From contig NZ_QGSZ01000325.1 in the NCBI RefSeq assembly GCF_003857055.1, forward strand, positions 1 to 55,167: a stretch of DNA of 55,167 nucleotides. The letters are read 5' to 3'. The notes below the pieces were generated by a model, which did no database searches, was not told where the DNA came from, and saw only the letters and a list, made by a program, of their open reading frames with translations. This stretch comes from Micromonospora inaquosa. Its GTDB lineage: Bacteria > Actinomycetota > Actinomycetes > Mycobacteriales > Micromonosporaceae. Of this stretch, positions 1 to 7,638 are shown piece by piece. The position numbers and the translations under genes are program-made. Each line of letters starts with the position of its first letter. Position 1 is the first letter of the stretch.

Positions 1-613
1 GGGTGGGGGCGGCACGGTCGGCGGCGGCCCGGGCGGCGGCGGCACGGGCGGCGGCCCGGTCGGCGGTGGCGTGGAACTGGGCTCGGGTGCAGACGCTGAG
101 CAGAGCGTCCTTCTCGGGCTTGGCGATCGGGCCGACGACGGTGAAGCCGACGGCGGCGTTCAGCGCGTGCACCGCGGTGTTGCGCACGTCCGGCTCGACC
201 ACCACCCGCAGGGTCGTCGGGTCGGCGAAGAGCCACGCCATGACGGTGCCGAGCACCGCCCGGGTGAAGCCGTGCACGGGTGTGTCGACCGGCGCGCAGA
301 GGAAGTGCATGCCCACGTCACCGGGCTGGTGGTCGTAAAGACCGACCAGCTCGACGTGGGCCGGGTCGTAGCGTTCCGCGAGGAAGGCCGGGCTCCCCCG
401 CCAGGACCCGAGGTACGCGTCGTGGTGCGGATGCCCGGCGATCCGCCGGTACTCCTCGCTCACCTGGGCCTGATCGGCGTCCTGCATGAGCCAGAACGTC
501 GCCTTCGGGTGCGTCACCCAGCTGTGCAGCAGCGCCGCGTCGGCGTCCGGGTCGAGCGGCCGCAGCGCGAACTCACCGAGCCGCTCGTCGACACGGGTGA
601 AGACGGTGGTCAC
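1..613 (-). CDS. Siderophore acyl-CoA acyltransferase (DesC/IucB-like GNAT), 3' end cut by window edge
   Basis: Acylates the hydroxylamine of N-hydroxycadaverine to give the hydroxamic acid monomer of a desferrioxamine-type siderophore (family knowledge plus context). The visible 204 residues begin MTTVFTRVDERLGEFALRPL and contain the family's HSWV, PKATFWLMQ and GDVGMHFL blocks and the late VVEPDVRNTAVHALN segment that binds the acyl-CoA in IucB/RhbD-type GNATs. The GTG start at 613 overlaps the stop of the upstream hydroxylase as GTGA, so the two are translationally coupled. The frame is still open at base 1. The last 20 or so visible residues are a low-complexity Ala/Arg tail beyond the usual GNAT domain. 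A synthetase of the IucA/IucC type is expected next, outside the window. Function is confident; the exact acyl group is unknown. Confidence 0.85.
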   Translation of the reverse strand, partial: MTTVFTRVDERLGEFALRPLDPDADAALLHSWVTHPKATFWLMQDADQAQVSEEYRRIAGHPHHDAYLGSWRGSPAFLAERYDPAHVELVGLYDHQPGDVGMHFLCAPVDTPVHGFTRAVLGTVMAWLFADPTTLRVVVEPDVRNTAVHALNAAVGFTVVGPIAKPEKDALLSVCTRAQFHATADRAAARAAAARAAADRAAPT

Positions 614-1887
614 GACGACACCCCGAACTCCTGGAAGGTGATGCTCTTCTCGATCGGGTAGTGCTCCCGGCCGAGCAGCTCGGAGATGATCCAGGAGTTG
701 CGGTAGGCGCCCATACCCAGGTCCGGCGAGGTGATGCTGTGCGTGTGGGTGCCCGCGTTCTGCAGGAAGATGCCCCGCCCGCTGTGGTCGATGCTGTAGT
801 TGCGGGCCACGTCGAAGCGGCCGTGCGCGTCCCAGCGGATCCGGTCCCGCACGGGCGTGAGGAACTCCGGCACCCGGTAGTGGTAGCCGGTGGCCAGGAC
901 GAGACCCTCGGTACGCACTGTGAAGTCGCGCTCCTGCTCCACCTGACGCAACCCCAGCGTGTACTCCCCGTCCTGGTGGTCGGCGCTGACCAGTTCGGTG
1001 TTGGTGAGCAGGCGGGTGTTCACCGGTCCGTCGACGCTCTGCGCGTAGAGCAGATCGAAGATGTCGTTGATCAGGTCGGCGTTGATCCCCTTGAACAGGC
1101 CCTTCTGCGCGGACTCCAGCCGGTAGCGGGTCGCCTCGGGCAGCGCGTGGAAGTAGTCCACGTAGTCCGGCGAGGTCATCTCCAGCGTCAGCTTGGTGTA
1201 TTCGAGCGGGAAGAACCGCGGCGACCGGGTCACCCAGTTGAGCTGGTAGCCGTACCGGTCGATGTCGCCGAGCAGATCGTGGTAGATCTCGGCGGCGCTC
1301 TGCCCGCTGCCCACCACGGTGATGCTGCGCTTGGTGCGCAGCGCCGCGCGGTGCTCCAGGTAGTGGGAGTTGTGCACGGCGTCGCCGGGCAGTTCGGCGA
1401 CGGCCGGGGGCAGGTGCGGTGGGGTGCCGGTGCCGAGCACCAGGTGCCGGGCCCGGTACTCGACCGACTCCCCCGTGCCGGTGCCGGCCCGCACCACGTA
1501 CCGCTCATCGGTGGGGTCGTACTCGACAGTGGTCACGGTCTGGCCGAAGCGCAGGTTCGGCAGTTTCGCCGCCGCCCACCGGCAGTACGCGTCGTACTCG
1601 CTGCGCAACGGGTAGAAGCTCTCCCGGATGTAGAACGGGTAGAGCCGACCGATCTCCTTGAGGTAGTTGAGGAAGGAGTACGGCGACGTCGGGTCGGCGA
1701 GGCTGACCAGGTCGGCGATGAACGGGGTCTGCAAGCGGGCCGACTCCAGCAGCATTCCGGGGTGCCAGGCGAGGCTCGGCCGGGCCTCCAGGAACACTCC
1801 GTCCAGCTCGTCGATCGGCGCGGTGAGGCAGGCCAGGCCCAGGTTGTACGGGCCCAACCCGATGGCGATGAAGTCGTGGGTGGACAT
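610..1887 (-). CDS. desB: L-lysine/cadaverine N6-monooxygenase (DesB-like)
   Basis: FAD- and NADPH-dependent hydroxylase of a terminal amine; with a decarboxylase upstream and an acyltransferase downstream the substrate is most likely cadaverine. It has 425 residues, the usual length. Visible motifs are the FAD-binding GLGPYNL at residues 10-16, the NADPH-binding VGSGQSAAE near 192-200 and the C-terminal LATGYHYR typical of N-hydroxylating monooxygenases. The ATG at 1887 is preceded by GGAG with six bases spacing. It lies 35 bases after the decarboxylase stop and overlaps the acyltransferase start by four bases. The whole run should be controlled from the iron box at 4626-4640, since I see no second box between the genes. 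An ornithine hydroxylase is the alternative, less likely next to this decarboxylase. Confidence 0.92.
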   Translation of the reverse strand: MSTHDFIAIGLGPYNLGLACLTAPIDELDGVFLEARPSLAWHPGMLLESARLQTPFIADLVSLADPTSPYSFLNYLKEIGRLYPFYIRESFYPLRSEYDAYCRWAAAKLPNLRFGQTVTTVEYDPTDERYVVRAGTGTGESVEYRARHLVLGTGTPPHLPPAVAELPGDAVHNSHYLEHRAALRTKRSITVVGSGQSAAEIYHDLLGDIDRYGYQLNWVTRSPRFFPLEYTKLTLEMTSPDYVDYFHALPEATRYRLESAQKGLFKGINADLINDIFDLLYAQSVDGPVNTRLLTNTELVSADHQDGEYTLGLRQVEQERDFTVRTEGLVLATGYHYRVPEFLTPVRDRIRWDAHGRFDVARNYSIDHSGRGIFLQNAGTHTHSITSPDLGMGAYRNSWIISELLGREHYPIEKSITFQEFGVSS

Positions 1888-1922
1888 CGGGGTCTCCAGG
1901 CGCGGGTGCGTGGTCACCGGCG

Positions 1923-3461
1923 TCAGCCGACGGGGCAGGTCAGGTCGGCGGCGACGTGGTCGTGCACGTACCGCCCGGCGTGGGTGGCGATCAGGTCGAG
2001 CACGTACCCGACGTCGTCGACGGTGGTGGCCGGGTTGAGCAGTGTGAACTTCAGGAAGTGCCGGCCGTCCACCCGGGTTCCGGCGACCACCGCGAGACCG
2101 GACGCCGCGAGCGCCTCCCGGGCGTGCAGGTTGGCGGCGTCGGCCAGCTCCCGGCCGGGGCCGGTGGGCAGGTAGCGGAACACCACGGTGCTCAACTCGG
2201 AGCGCGTCACCACCTCGAAGCGCGGGTCCTCGCTGACCAGTTGCCAGGCGTCGGCGGCCCGGTCGACAACCTCGTCGAAGAGCGCGCCGAGCGCGTCCGG
2301 GCCCATCACCCGCAGGGTGAGCCAGAGCTTCAGCGCGTCGAAGCGGCGGGTGGTCTGCAAGCTCTTGTCGACCTGGTTGGGGATGCGTTGCTCGACCATC
2401 CGCGCCGGGTTGAGGTAGTCGGCGTGGTAGGTGACGTGTCGCAGTGTCAGCCGGTCGCGGACCAGCAGGGCGCTGGAGCTGACCGGCTGGAAGAACGACT
2501 TGTGGAAGTCGATCGTCACCGAGTCGGCCCGCTCGATGCCGTCGAGCAGATGTCGGCGCGTCGGCGAGACGAGCAGACCGCAGCCGTACGCGGCGTCCAC
2601 GTGCAGCCAGACGCCGGCCTCCGCGCAGATCCCGGCCAGCTCGGTGAGCGGGTCGATCGAGCCGAAGTCGGTGGTGCCGGCGGTGCCGACGACGGCCATC
2701 ACCACCAGCCCCGCCTGCCGGCACCGTGCGATCTCCGCGCGGACGGCGGCTGGCCGGATCCGTCGCCGGGCGTCGGTGGGTACCGCGATCACCGCGTCCG
2801 GGGCGAGGCCGAGCAGCTTGGCCGACTTCTGCACGCTGAAGTGACCGGCGGCCGAGGTGAGCACGCGCAGCCGGGGCAGCAGCTCGGCGCGGGCCGCCGG
2901 ATCGATGGCGGCGGCACACGCCTCCTCCCGGGCCAGCAGCAGCGCCTGGAGGTTGGACTGGCTGCCGCCGCTGGTGAAGACGCCGTCGGCGCGAGGGCCG
3001 AGGCCGATCCGCTCGGCGGTCCAGTCGATCAGCCGGCGCTCGATGAGGGTGGCACCGGCGCTCTGGTCCCAGGTGTCCAGTGAGGAGTTCACGGCGGTGA
3101 GCACCGCCTCACCGAGCAGCGCCGGGATGGCCACCGGGCAGTTGAGGTGGGCGAGGTAGCGGGGGTGGTGGAACCAGACGGCGTCGCGCAGGTAGACGTT
3201 CTCCAGCTCGTCCAGTGCGGCGCCGGCGTCGCCCAGCGGACGGTCCAGGTCCACCCGGTCGACCAGGGGGGCCAGCTCGGCCGGCGTGATTCCGGTGCCG
3301 GGACGGTCCACGGCGGCCACCCGGCGGGCGACCCGGTCGACGCCGTCGGCGATGGTCCGGCGGTACTGCTCGACCGAGCCGCCATGCAGCAGTTGGGTCC
3401 GCGCGGCGGTTGACGCCGGCGGCGCCGTGGTGGTCTCGACGGGGTACGTCGGCACGGTCAC
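1923..3461 (-). CDS. desA: PLP-dependent lysine decarboxylase (DesA-like, group II)
   Basis: Decarboxylates lysine to cadaverine, the first step of desferrioxamine synthesis (family knowledge). The 512-residue protein is a group II aromatic/diaminobutyrate-type decarboxylase: FTSGGSQSNLQAL near residues 162-173, the cofactor aspartate in HVDAAYG at 287-293, and the Schiff-base lysine in DFHKSFFQP with Lys321. The start was set at GTG 3461 because GGAAGGA lies six to seven bases upstream; reading upstream from there runs into sequence without coding signs. An 80-base gap separates it from the binding-protein gene and holds a strong stem-loop but no promoter-like or iron-box sequence, so it is probably read through from 4573. 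A diaminobutyrate decarboxylase is possible from sequence alone. Confidence 0.9.
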   Translation of the reverse strand: MTVPTYPVETTTAPPASTAARTQLLHGGSVEQYRRTIADGVDRVARRVAAVDRPGTGITPAELAPLVDRVDLDRPLGDAGAALDELENVYLRDAVWFHHPRYLAHLNCPVAIPALLGEAVLTAVNSSLDTWDQSAGATLIERRLIDWTAERIGLGPRADGVFTSGGSQSNLQALLLAREEACAAAIDPAARAELLPRLRVLTSAAGHFSVQKSAKLLGLAPDAVIAVPTDARRRIRPAAVRAEIARCRQAGLVVMAVVGTAGTTDFGSIDPLTELAGICAEAGVWLHVDAAYGCGLLVSPTRRHLLDGIERADSVTIDFHKSFFQPVSSSALLVRDRLTLRHVTYHADYLNPARMVEQRIPNQVDKSLQTTRRFDALKLWLTLRVMGPDALGALFDEVVDRAADAWQLVSEDPRFEVVTRSELSTVVFRYLPTGPGRELADAANLHAREALAASGLAVVAGTRVDGRHFLKFTLLNPATTVDDVGYVLDLIATHAGRYVHDHVAADLTCPVG

Positions 3462-3503
3462 GGAATGTCCTTCCACGTTCTCGACGAGGGCAGCCGGAAC
3501 CGA

Positions 3504-3530
3504 CCCCAGGCGCGGCGGTGCGCCTCGGGG
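3504..3530 (-). terminator. Intercistronic stem-loop between binding protein and desA-like gene
   Basis: CCCCAGGCGC (3504-3513) pairs with GCGCCT plus GGGG (3520-3530) around the loop GGCGGT, giving ten pairs with one bulged C. There is no T-run. It could trim or partly terminate the transcript so that the binding protein is made in excess over the biosynthetic enzymes (inference). Confidence 0.45.
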
Positions 3531-3541
3531 AGCGGTGTCGG

Positions 3542-4573
3542 TCAGCTGACCTTCTTCGCGTTCCGGATGGCGGTGGCGAGGTTCTCCAGCAGCGGTGCGG
3601 AGCCCGCGTACGAGAAGCGGGGCACGGCGTCCCACGGGGTCACCTGGTTGGCCTTGACCGCCGGCAGTTGCTGCCAGGTCGGCTTGGCGGTGAGGTCCTT
3701 GGCCTGTAGCGCGGTGGCACGGTTGTCCAACAGGATCAGGTCGGCCGGGAACTTGCCGGCGCTCTCCCAGCTCAGCGCCTCGAAGTAGTCGCCGGCTTCG
3801 AGCTTGGTGGGGACCACGATGTCGACGCCCAACTCGGCGAAGTACATCAGGTCGGTGCTGACCTTCGGGTTGGAGACGTAGAAGAGGTCGGGGCTGCCGG
3901 AGCAGGCCATCACCTTGATCCCGGGGTTGGCCTTGACCGCCTGCCGGACCGCCTCGGCGGCGGCGTCGAAGCGGGCCTTCCCGTCGGTGACCTTCTTGGC
4001 GGACAGGTCCGCGCCGAGCGACTCGGCCAGTGCCGCGTACCGCTCGATGGGCTTGGTCATCGGCACCCGGGCGGTGGTGATCGCCACACTCGGGGCCAGC
4101 GGGAGGATCTTGGCCTTGCTCTCGTCCGGCACGTACCAGAGCGCGTCCGGGTCGTACATGTGGGTGACCAGCAGTTCGGGGCGCAGGGCGGCGTACTTCT
4201 CCAGGCTGAACTCGCCCCACACGTTGCCGAGGATCTCGACGCCCTCGATGTTCAGGTCGCCGGCCTGCGGATCGGCCGTGCCATCCGCGCGCTTGGTTTC
4301 ACCGAACACGCCCACGAGCTGCTTGTCGAGACCGAAATCGATCAGGGCTGCCGCCACGCCGGTGAAGGCCACCACCCGGGTCGGACGGGCCGCGGACTCG
4401 ACCTTGGTGCCGCGGTCATCGGTGAACGACCAGGGGCCGCCTCCGTTACTGGCGGCGGGCTTCGGGGTGTCGCCGTTGCCGCAGGCAGCGAGCAGGGTGG
4501 CCAGCGTGGCGGCACCGCCGGCGGCCAGCAGGCCACGGCGGGAGAGACGGCGGGCGGACAGGGCATCGGGCAT
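3542..4573 (-). CDS. desE: Siderophore-binding lipoprotein of an ABC importer (DesE-like)
   Basis: Captures the ferric siderophore outside the membrane and passes it to the FecCD permease. The N-terminus carries a Tat-type SRRGLLA motif (residues 11-17), a hydrophobic stretch and the lipobox LAAC with the lipidated Cys near residue 31, followed by a linker and a class III (TroA/FhuD) binding fold: DDRGTKVE, RVVAFTG and later ILLDNRATAL. Length 343 is normal. The ATG at 4573 lies about 50 bases from the iron box; a TAnnnT element inside the box on this strand would give a leader of roughly 45 bases. In S. coelicolor desE likewise sits just before desABCD. It is divergent from the permease genes, which supply the rest of the importer. 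Confidence 0.9.
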   Translation of the reverse strand: MPDALSARRLSRRGLLAAGGAATLATLLAACGNGDTPKPAASNGGGPWSFTDDRGTKVESAARPTRVVAFTGVAAALIDFGLDKQLVGVFGETKRADGTADPQAGDLNIEGVEILGNVWGEFSLEKYAALRPELLVTHMYDPDALWYVPDESKAKILPLAPSVAITTARVPMTKPIERYAALAESLGADLSAKKVTDGKARFDAAAEAVRQAVKANPGIKVMACSGSPDLFYVSNPKVSTDLMYFAELGVDIVVPTKLEAGDYFEALSWESAGKFPADLILLDNRATALQAKDLTAKPTWQQLPAVKANQVTPWDAVPRFSYAGSAPLLENLATAIRNAKKVS

Positions 4574-4623
4574 GGTGTCGTCTTTCGATCAAGGGTTGGC
4601 CGGTGTCGACCGGGGCAGCGGGG

Positions 4624-4642
4624 TTAGGTTAGCCTAACCTCG
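4624..4642. promoter_or_regulatory. Iron box (IdeR/DmdR operator) between divergent siderophore genes
   Basis: The 19-base window begins TTAGGTTAGCCTAACCT; its core AGGTTAG-C-CTAACCT (4626-4640) is a perfect 15-base palindrome and matches the actinobacterial iron-repressor consensus TTAGGTTAGGCTAACCTAA almost base for base. It lies between a minus-strand start at 4573 and a plus-strand start at 4647, and a TAACCT -10-like hexamer exists on each strand inside it. One repressor dimer pair could therefore shut both directions when iron is plentiful. Confidence 0.93.
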
Positions 4643-4646
4643 GTCA

Positions 4647-5759
4647 TTGTCAACAGCGGTTCGCCGTTTCGCCACCACCCCGGAGCCCACACTGGACGCC
4701 ACACCCACCGTCACCAGACCGGCACCGTCCGTGCCGGGCAGGGACACGGTCGCACCCCCACGCCGGCGTGGCCGCCGGGCGGCCCGCGCCGCCGGCCTCG
4801 TCGCCGCCGTGGCACTGCTCGCGGTGATCGTGGTGCTCAGCATCGCGGTCGGCGCGAAGGCCATGCCGCTCGTCGACGTCTGGTCCGGGTTGCTGCACCG
4901 CGACGCCACCGAGTACGCCGTGGTGCACCGGATGCGACTGCCCCGCACCCTGCTCGGGCTGCTCGCCGGCGCCGCCCTCGGGGTCGCGGGCGCGGTCATG
5001 CAGGCCCTCACCCGCAACCCGCTCGCCGACCCCGGGCTCCTCGGCATCAACGCCGGCGCCTCCGCTGCCGTCGCCACCGCCGCCGCGTTCCTGGGCGTCA
5101 CCGCCGTCGGCGGGTACGTCTGGTTCGCGCTGCTCGGCGCGGCGGCGGTGACCGCGCTGGTCTACGCCGTCGGCGGCGGACGGGGCGCCACCCCGGCCCG
5201 ACTCGCGCTGGCCGGGGCGGCGCTCAACGCCACCCTCTACTCCTACGTGAGCGCGGTGATGCTGCTGGACACCGCCTCGCTGGAACGGCTGCGGTTCTGG
5301 ACGGTCGGCTCACTGGCCAGCGCGGACCGCGCGACCGTCACCCGGGTGCTGCCGTTCATCCTCCTCGGCCTGCTGGTCGCGCTCGGCGCCGCCCGTCCGC
5401 TGAACGCGCTCGCGCTCGGCGATGACGCGGCGCGAGCCCTCGGCGCTCGACCCGCGCTGATCCGCGCCTCCGTGATCGTCGCGGTCACCCTGCTCTGCGG
5501 CGCGGCGACCGCCGCGTGCGGCCCGATCGTCTTCGTCGGTCTGCTGGTCCCGCACCTGGTCCGGGCCCTGACCGGCCCGGACCTGCGGTGGCTGCTGCCG
5601 TACTGCGCGGTGCTCGCGCCCGCGTTGCTGCTCGGCGCCGACGTGCTCGGCCGGGTGCTGGGTCGGCCCGGGGAACTCCAGGTCGGCATGGTGACCGCCG
5701 TGCTGGGCGGCCCGCTCTTCCTGTGGCTGGTCACCCGCCGACGGGTGGCCCAACCGTGA
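4647..5759 (+). CDS. FecCD/BtuC-family siderophore ABC permease 1
   Basis: One half of the channel that moves ferric siderophore across the cytoplasmic membrane. Of 370 residues, the first 45 or so are a Pro/Arg-rich cytoplasmic tail; then come multiple hydrophobic helices with the family blocks RMPRTLLGLLAG-like (here RLPRTLLGLLAGAALG), QALTRNPLADPGLLGINAGA and the ATPase-coupling LGDDAARALG. The frame opens at TTG 4647, six bases after the iron-box palindrome. If the -10 is TAACCT at 4635-4640 the message would start at or beside this TTG and be leaderless; GTG at 4731 is the alternative start. It overlaps the second permease by four bases (GTGA). Confidence 0.9.
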   Translation: MSTAVRRFATTPEPTLDATPTVTRPAPSVPGRDTVAPPRRRGRRAARAAGLVAAVALLAVIVVLSIAVGAKAMPLVDVWSGLLHRDATEYAVVHRMRLPRTLLGLLAGAALGVAGAVMQALTRNPLADPGLLGINAGASAAVATAAAFLGVTAVGGYVWFALLGAAAVTALVYAVGGGRGATPARLALAGAALNATLYSYVSAVMLLDTASLERLRFWTVGSLASADRATVTRVLPFILLGLLVALGAARPLNALALGDDAARALGARPALIRASVIVAVTLLCGAATAACGPIVFVGLLVPHLVRALTGPDLRWLLPYCAVLAPALLLGADVLGRVLGRPGELQVGMVTAVLGGPLFLWLVTRRRVAQP

Positions 5760-6784
5760 CCGTCATCCGAACCTCTTTCGGTCTGTCGTTACGGTTCCGG
5801 CCCCGCGCGTTGGGCGTCGGCGCCGCTGCGGCGTTGCTCGCGGCCGGGTTCGGCCTGGTGGCCCTGGGCAGTGGCGACTACCCGATGGGGCCGGCCGACG
5901 TGCTGCGCACGCTGACCGGCGGCGGCACCCTGGCGGAGCAGTTCATCGTGTACGACCTGCGCCTGCCCCGGCTGGTCACCGCCCTGTTGGTCGGTGCGGC
6001 GCTGGCTCTCGCCGGCACGGTGTTCCAGTCGCTGGTCCGCAATCCGCTGGGCAGCCCGGACATCCTGGGCTTCACCCAGGGCGCGTCAACCGGCGCGCTG
6101 GTGGTCGTGGTCCTGGGCGGCAGCAGCCTGGCGTTGGCCGGCGCGGCGGTCGCCGGTGGGCTCGGCACCGGCCTGCTGATCTACGCGCTCGCCTGGCGGC
6201 GCGGAGTGCACGGCTACCGGCTCATCCTGGTCGGCATCGGGGTGGCCGCGATCCTGACCGGCGTCAACGGCTACCTGCTCACCCGGGCGCCCCTGATGGA
6301 CGCCGCCCGCGCGGTCCTCTGGCTCACCGGCAGCCTCGACGGGCGGGGATGGGCCAACGCCGGGCCGCTGCTCGCCGTCCTGGTCGTGTTGGCGCCGCTG
6401 GTGCTCGTCGGCTGCGCCCCGGCGCTGCGGATGATGGAGTTGGGCGACGACGCGGCCAGCGCCCTGGGCGTGCCGGTACGCCGGCTGCGCCTGGCGCTGC
6501 TCGCCGCCGCCGTGCTGCTGGTCTCGTTCGCGGCGGCCGCCGCCGGGCCGGTGTCCTTCGTGGCGCTGGTCGCCCCGCACGTGGCGAAACGGTTGACCCG
6601 GGCACCGGGCCCGAACCTGCTGCCGTCGATGGCCGTCGGCGCGGCGCTGCTGGTCGGCGCCGACCTGCTGGCCCAACGCGCGTTCGCCGGGCACCAACTC
6701 CCGGTCGGCGTGGTGACCGGCGTGATCGGCGGCGGTTACCTGGTCTGGCTGCTGGCGATGGAACGTCGGGCGGGCCGGCTGTGA
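5756..6784 (+). CDS. FecCD/BtuC-family siderophore ABC permease 2
   Basis: Second half of the permease heterodimer. The 342 residues show the same blocks as its neighbour: RLPRLVTALLVGAALALAG, FQSLVRNPLGSPDILGFTQG and MELGDDAASALG, the last contacting the ATPase. GTG 5756 was chosen because it overlaps the preceding stop as GTGA and the hydrophobic domain begins about 15 residues later. Its own stop overlaps an in-frame GTG of the ATPase gene (GTGA at 6781-6784). The two permeases are clearly paralogous but well diverged, as is usual for a heterodimeric FecCD pair. Confidence 0.91.
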   Translation: MTVIRTSFGLSLRFRPRALGVGAAAALLAAGFGLVALGSGDYPMGPADVLRTLTGGGTLAEQFIVYDLRLPRLVTALLVGAALALAGTVFQSLVRNPLGSPDILGFTQGASTGALVVVVLGGSSLALAGAAVAGGLGTGLLIYALAWRRGVHGYRLILVGIGVAAILTGVNGYLLTRAPLMDAARAVLWLTGSLDGRGWANAGPLLAVLVVLAPLVLVGCAPALRMMELGDDAASALGVPVRRLRLALLAAAVLLVSFAAAAAGPVSFVALVAPHVAKRLTRAPGPNLLPSMAVGAALLVGADLLAQRAFAGHQLPVGVVTGVIGGGYLVWLLAMERRAGRL

Positions 6785-6813
6785 AAAATCGTGACGCCCT
6801 CGAAGGAGCACCC

Positions 6814-7638
6814 ATGCGACCCGGCGATTCCCGGCTCGGCGGCACCGCGCTGACCCTCGCCTACGACCAGCGCACCATCGCCGAGAACCTGACCGTGGCG
6901 GTGCCCGACCGATCCTTCACGGTGATCATCGGCCCGAACGCGTGCGGCAAGTCGACACTGCTGCGCGCACTGTCGCGGATGCTGCGCCCCAGCGCCGGTG
7001 CGGTGCTGCTGGATGGCCGGGACATTCACGACCTGCCAGCCCGCAAGGTGGCCCGTACGCTCGGTCTGCTGCCGCAGTCCTCGATCGCACCGGACGGGAT
7101 CAGCGTCGCCGAACTGGTCGCCCGGGGCCGCTACCCCCACCAGGGGCTGCTGCGGCAGTGGTCACGCGAGGACGAACGGGTGGTCGAGGAGTCGATGGCC
7201 GCGACCGGGGTCGACGACCTCGCCGACCGGGCGGTGGACGAACTGTCCGGCGGGCAGCGGCAGCGGGTCTGGATCGCGATGGCGCTGGCCCAGCAGACGC
7301 CGCTGCTGCTGCTCGACGAGCCGACCACGTACCTCGACATCGCCCACCAGATCGAGATCCTGGACCTCTGCGCCCGACTGCACGAGGAGCAGGGCCGCAC
7401 CCTGGTCGCGGTGCTGCACGACCTGAACCACGCGGCCCGCTACGCCACCCATCTGATCGCCATGCGCGACGGACGCGTGGTGGCCGCCGGGGAGCCGGCG
7501 TCGGTGGTCACCGCCGACCTGGTGGCGGAGGTTTTCGGGCTGCCCTGCCGGGTCATCGACGATCCGGAGACGGGCACCCCTCTGGTCGTCCCGGCGGCCC
7601 GCCGTCACGCCACCACCCTCGCCCCGGAGCCCGCGTGA
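6814..7638 (+). CDS. Siderophore ABC transporter ATPase (FepC/FecE-like)
   Basis: Drives import of the ferric siderophore. All ATPase motifs are visible in 274 residues: Walker A GPNACGKST, Q-loop LLPQSS, signature LSGGQRQRVWIAMAL, Walker B LLLLDEPTTYLD and the switch histidine in VLHDLNHAARY. GPNACGKST is the form usual in the FepC branch. ATG 6814 has GAAGGAG five bases upstream (6802-6808); an in-frame GTG at 6781 overlapping the permease stop is an alternative that would add 11 residues. The stop overlaps the start of the acylase gene as GTGA, which places that hydrolase firmly in the iron-uptake operon. Confidence 0.93.
   Translation: MRPGDSRLGGTALTLAYDQRTIAENLTVAVPDRSFTVIIGPNACGKSTLLRALSRMLRPSAGAVLLDGRDIHDLPARKVARTLGLLPQSSIAPDGISVAELVARGRYPHQGLLRQWSREDERVVEESMAATGVDDLADRAVDELSGGQRQRVWIAMALAQQTPLLLLDEPTTYLDIAHQIEILDLCARLHEEQGRTLVAVLHDLNHAARYATHLIAMRDGRVVAAGEPASVVTADLVAEVFGLPCRVIDDPETGTPLVVPAARRHATTLAPEPA

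Noticed and set aside
3462..3541. Second iron box before the DesA-like gene
   Set aside because: No TTAGG/CCTAA half-sites are seen; the box at 4624-4642 must serve the operon.
4634..5101. Minus-strand frame overlapping the iron box
   Set aside because: It would place the operator inside a gene and has only Ala/Arg-rich text; the plus-strand permease is certain.
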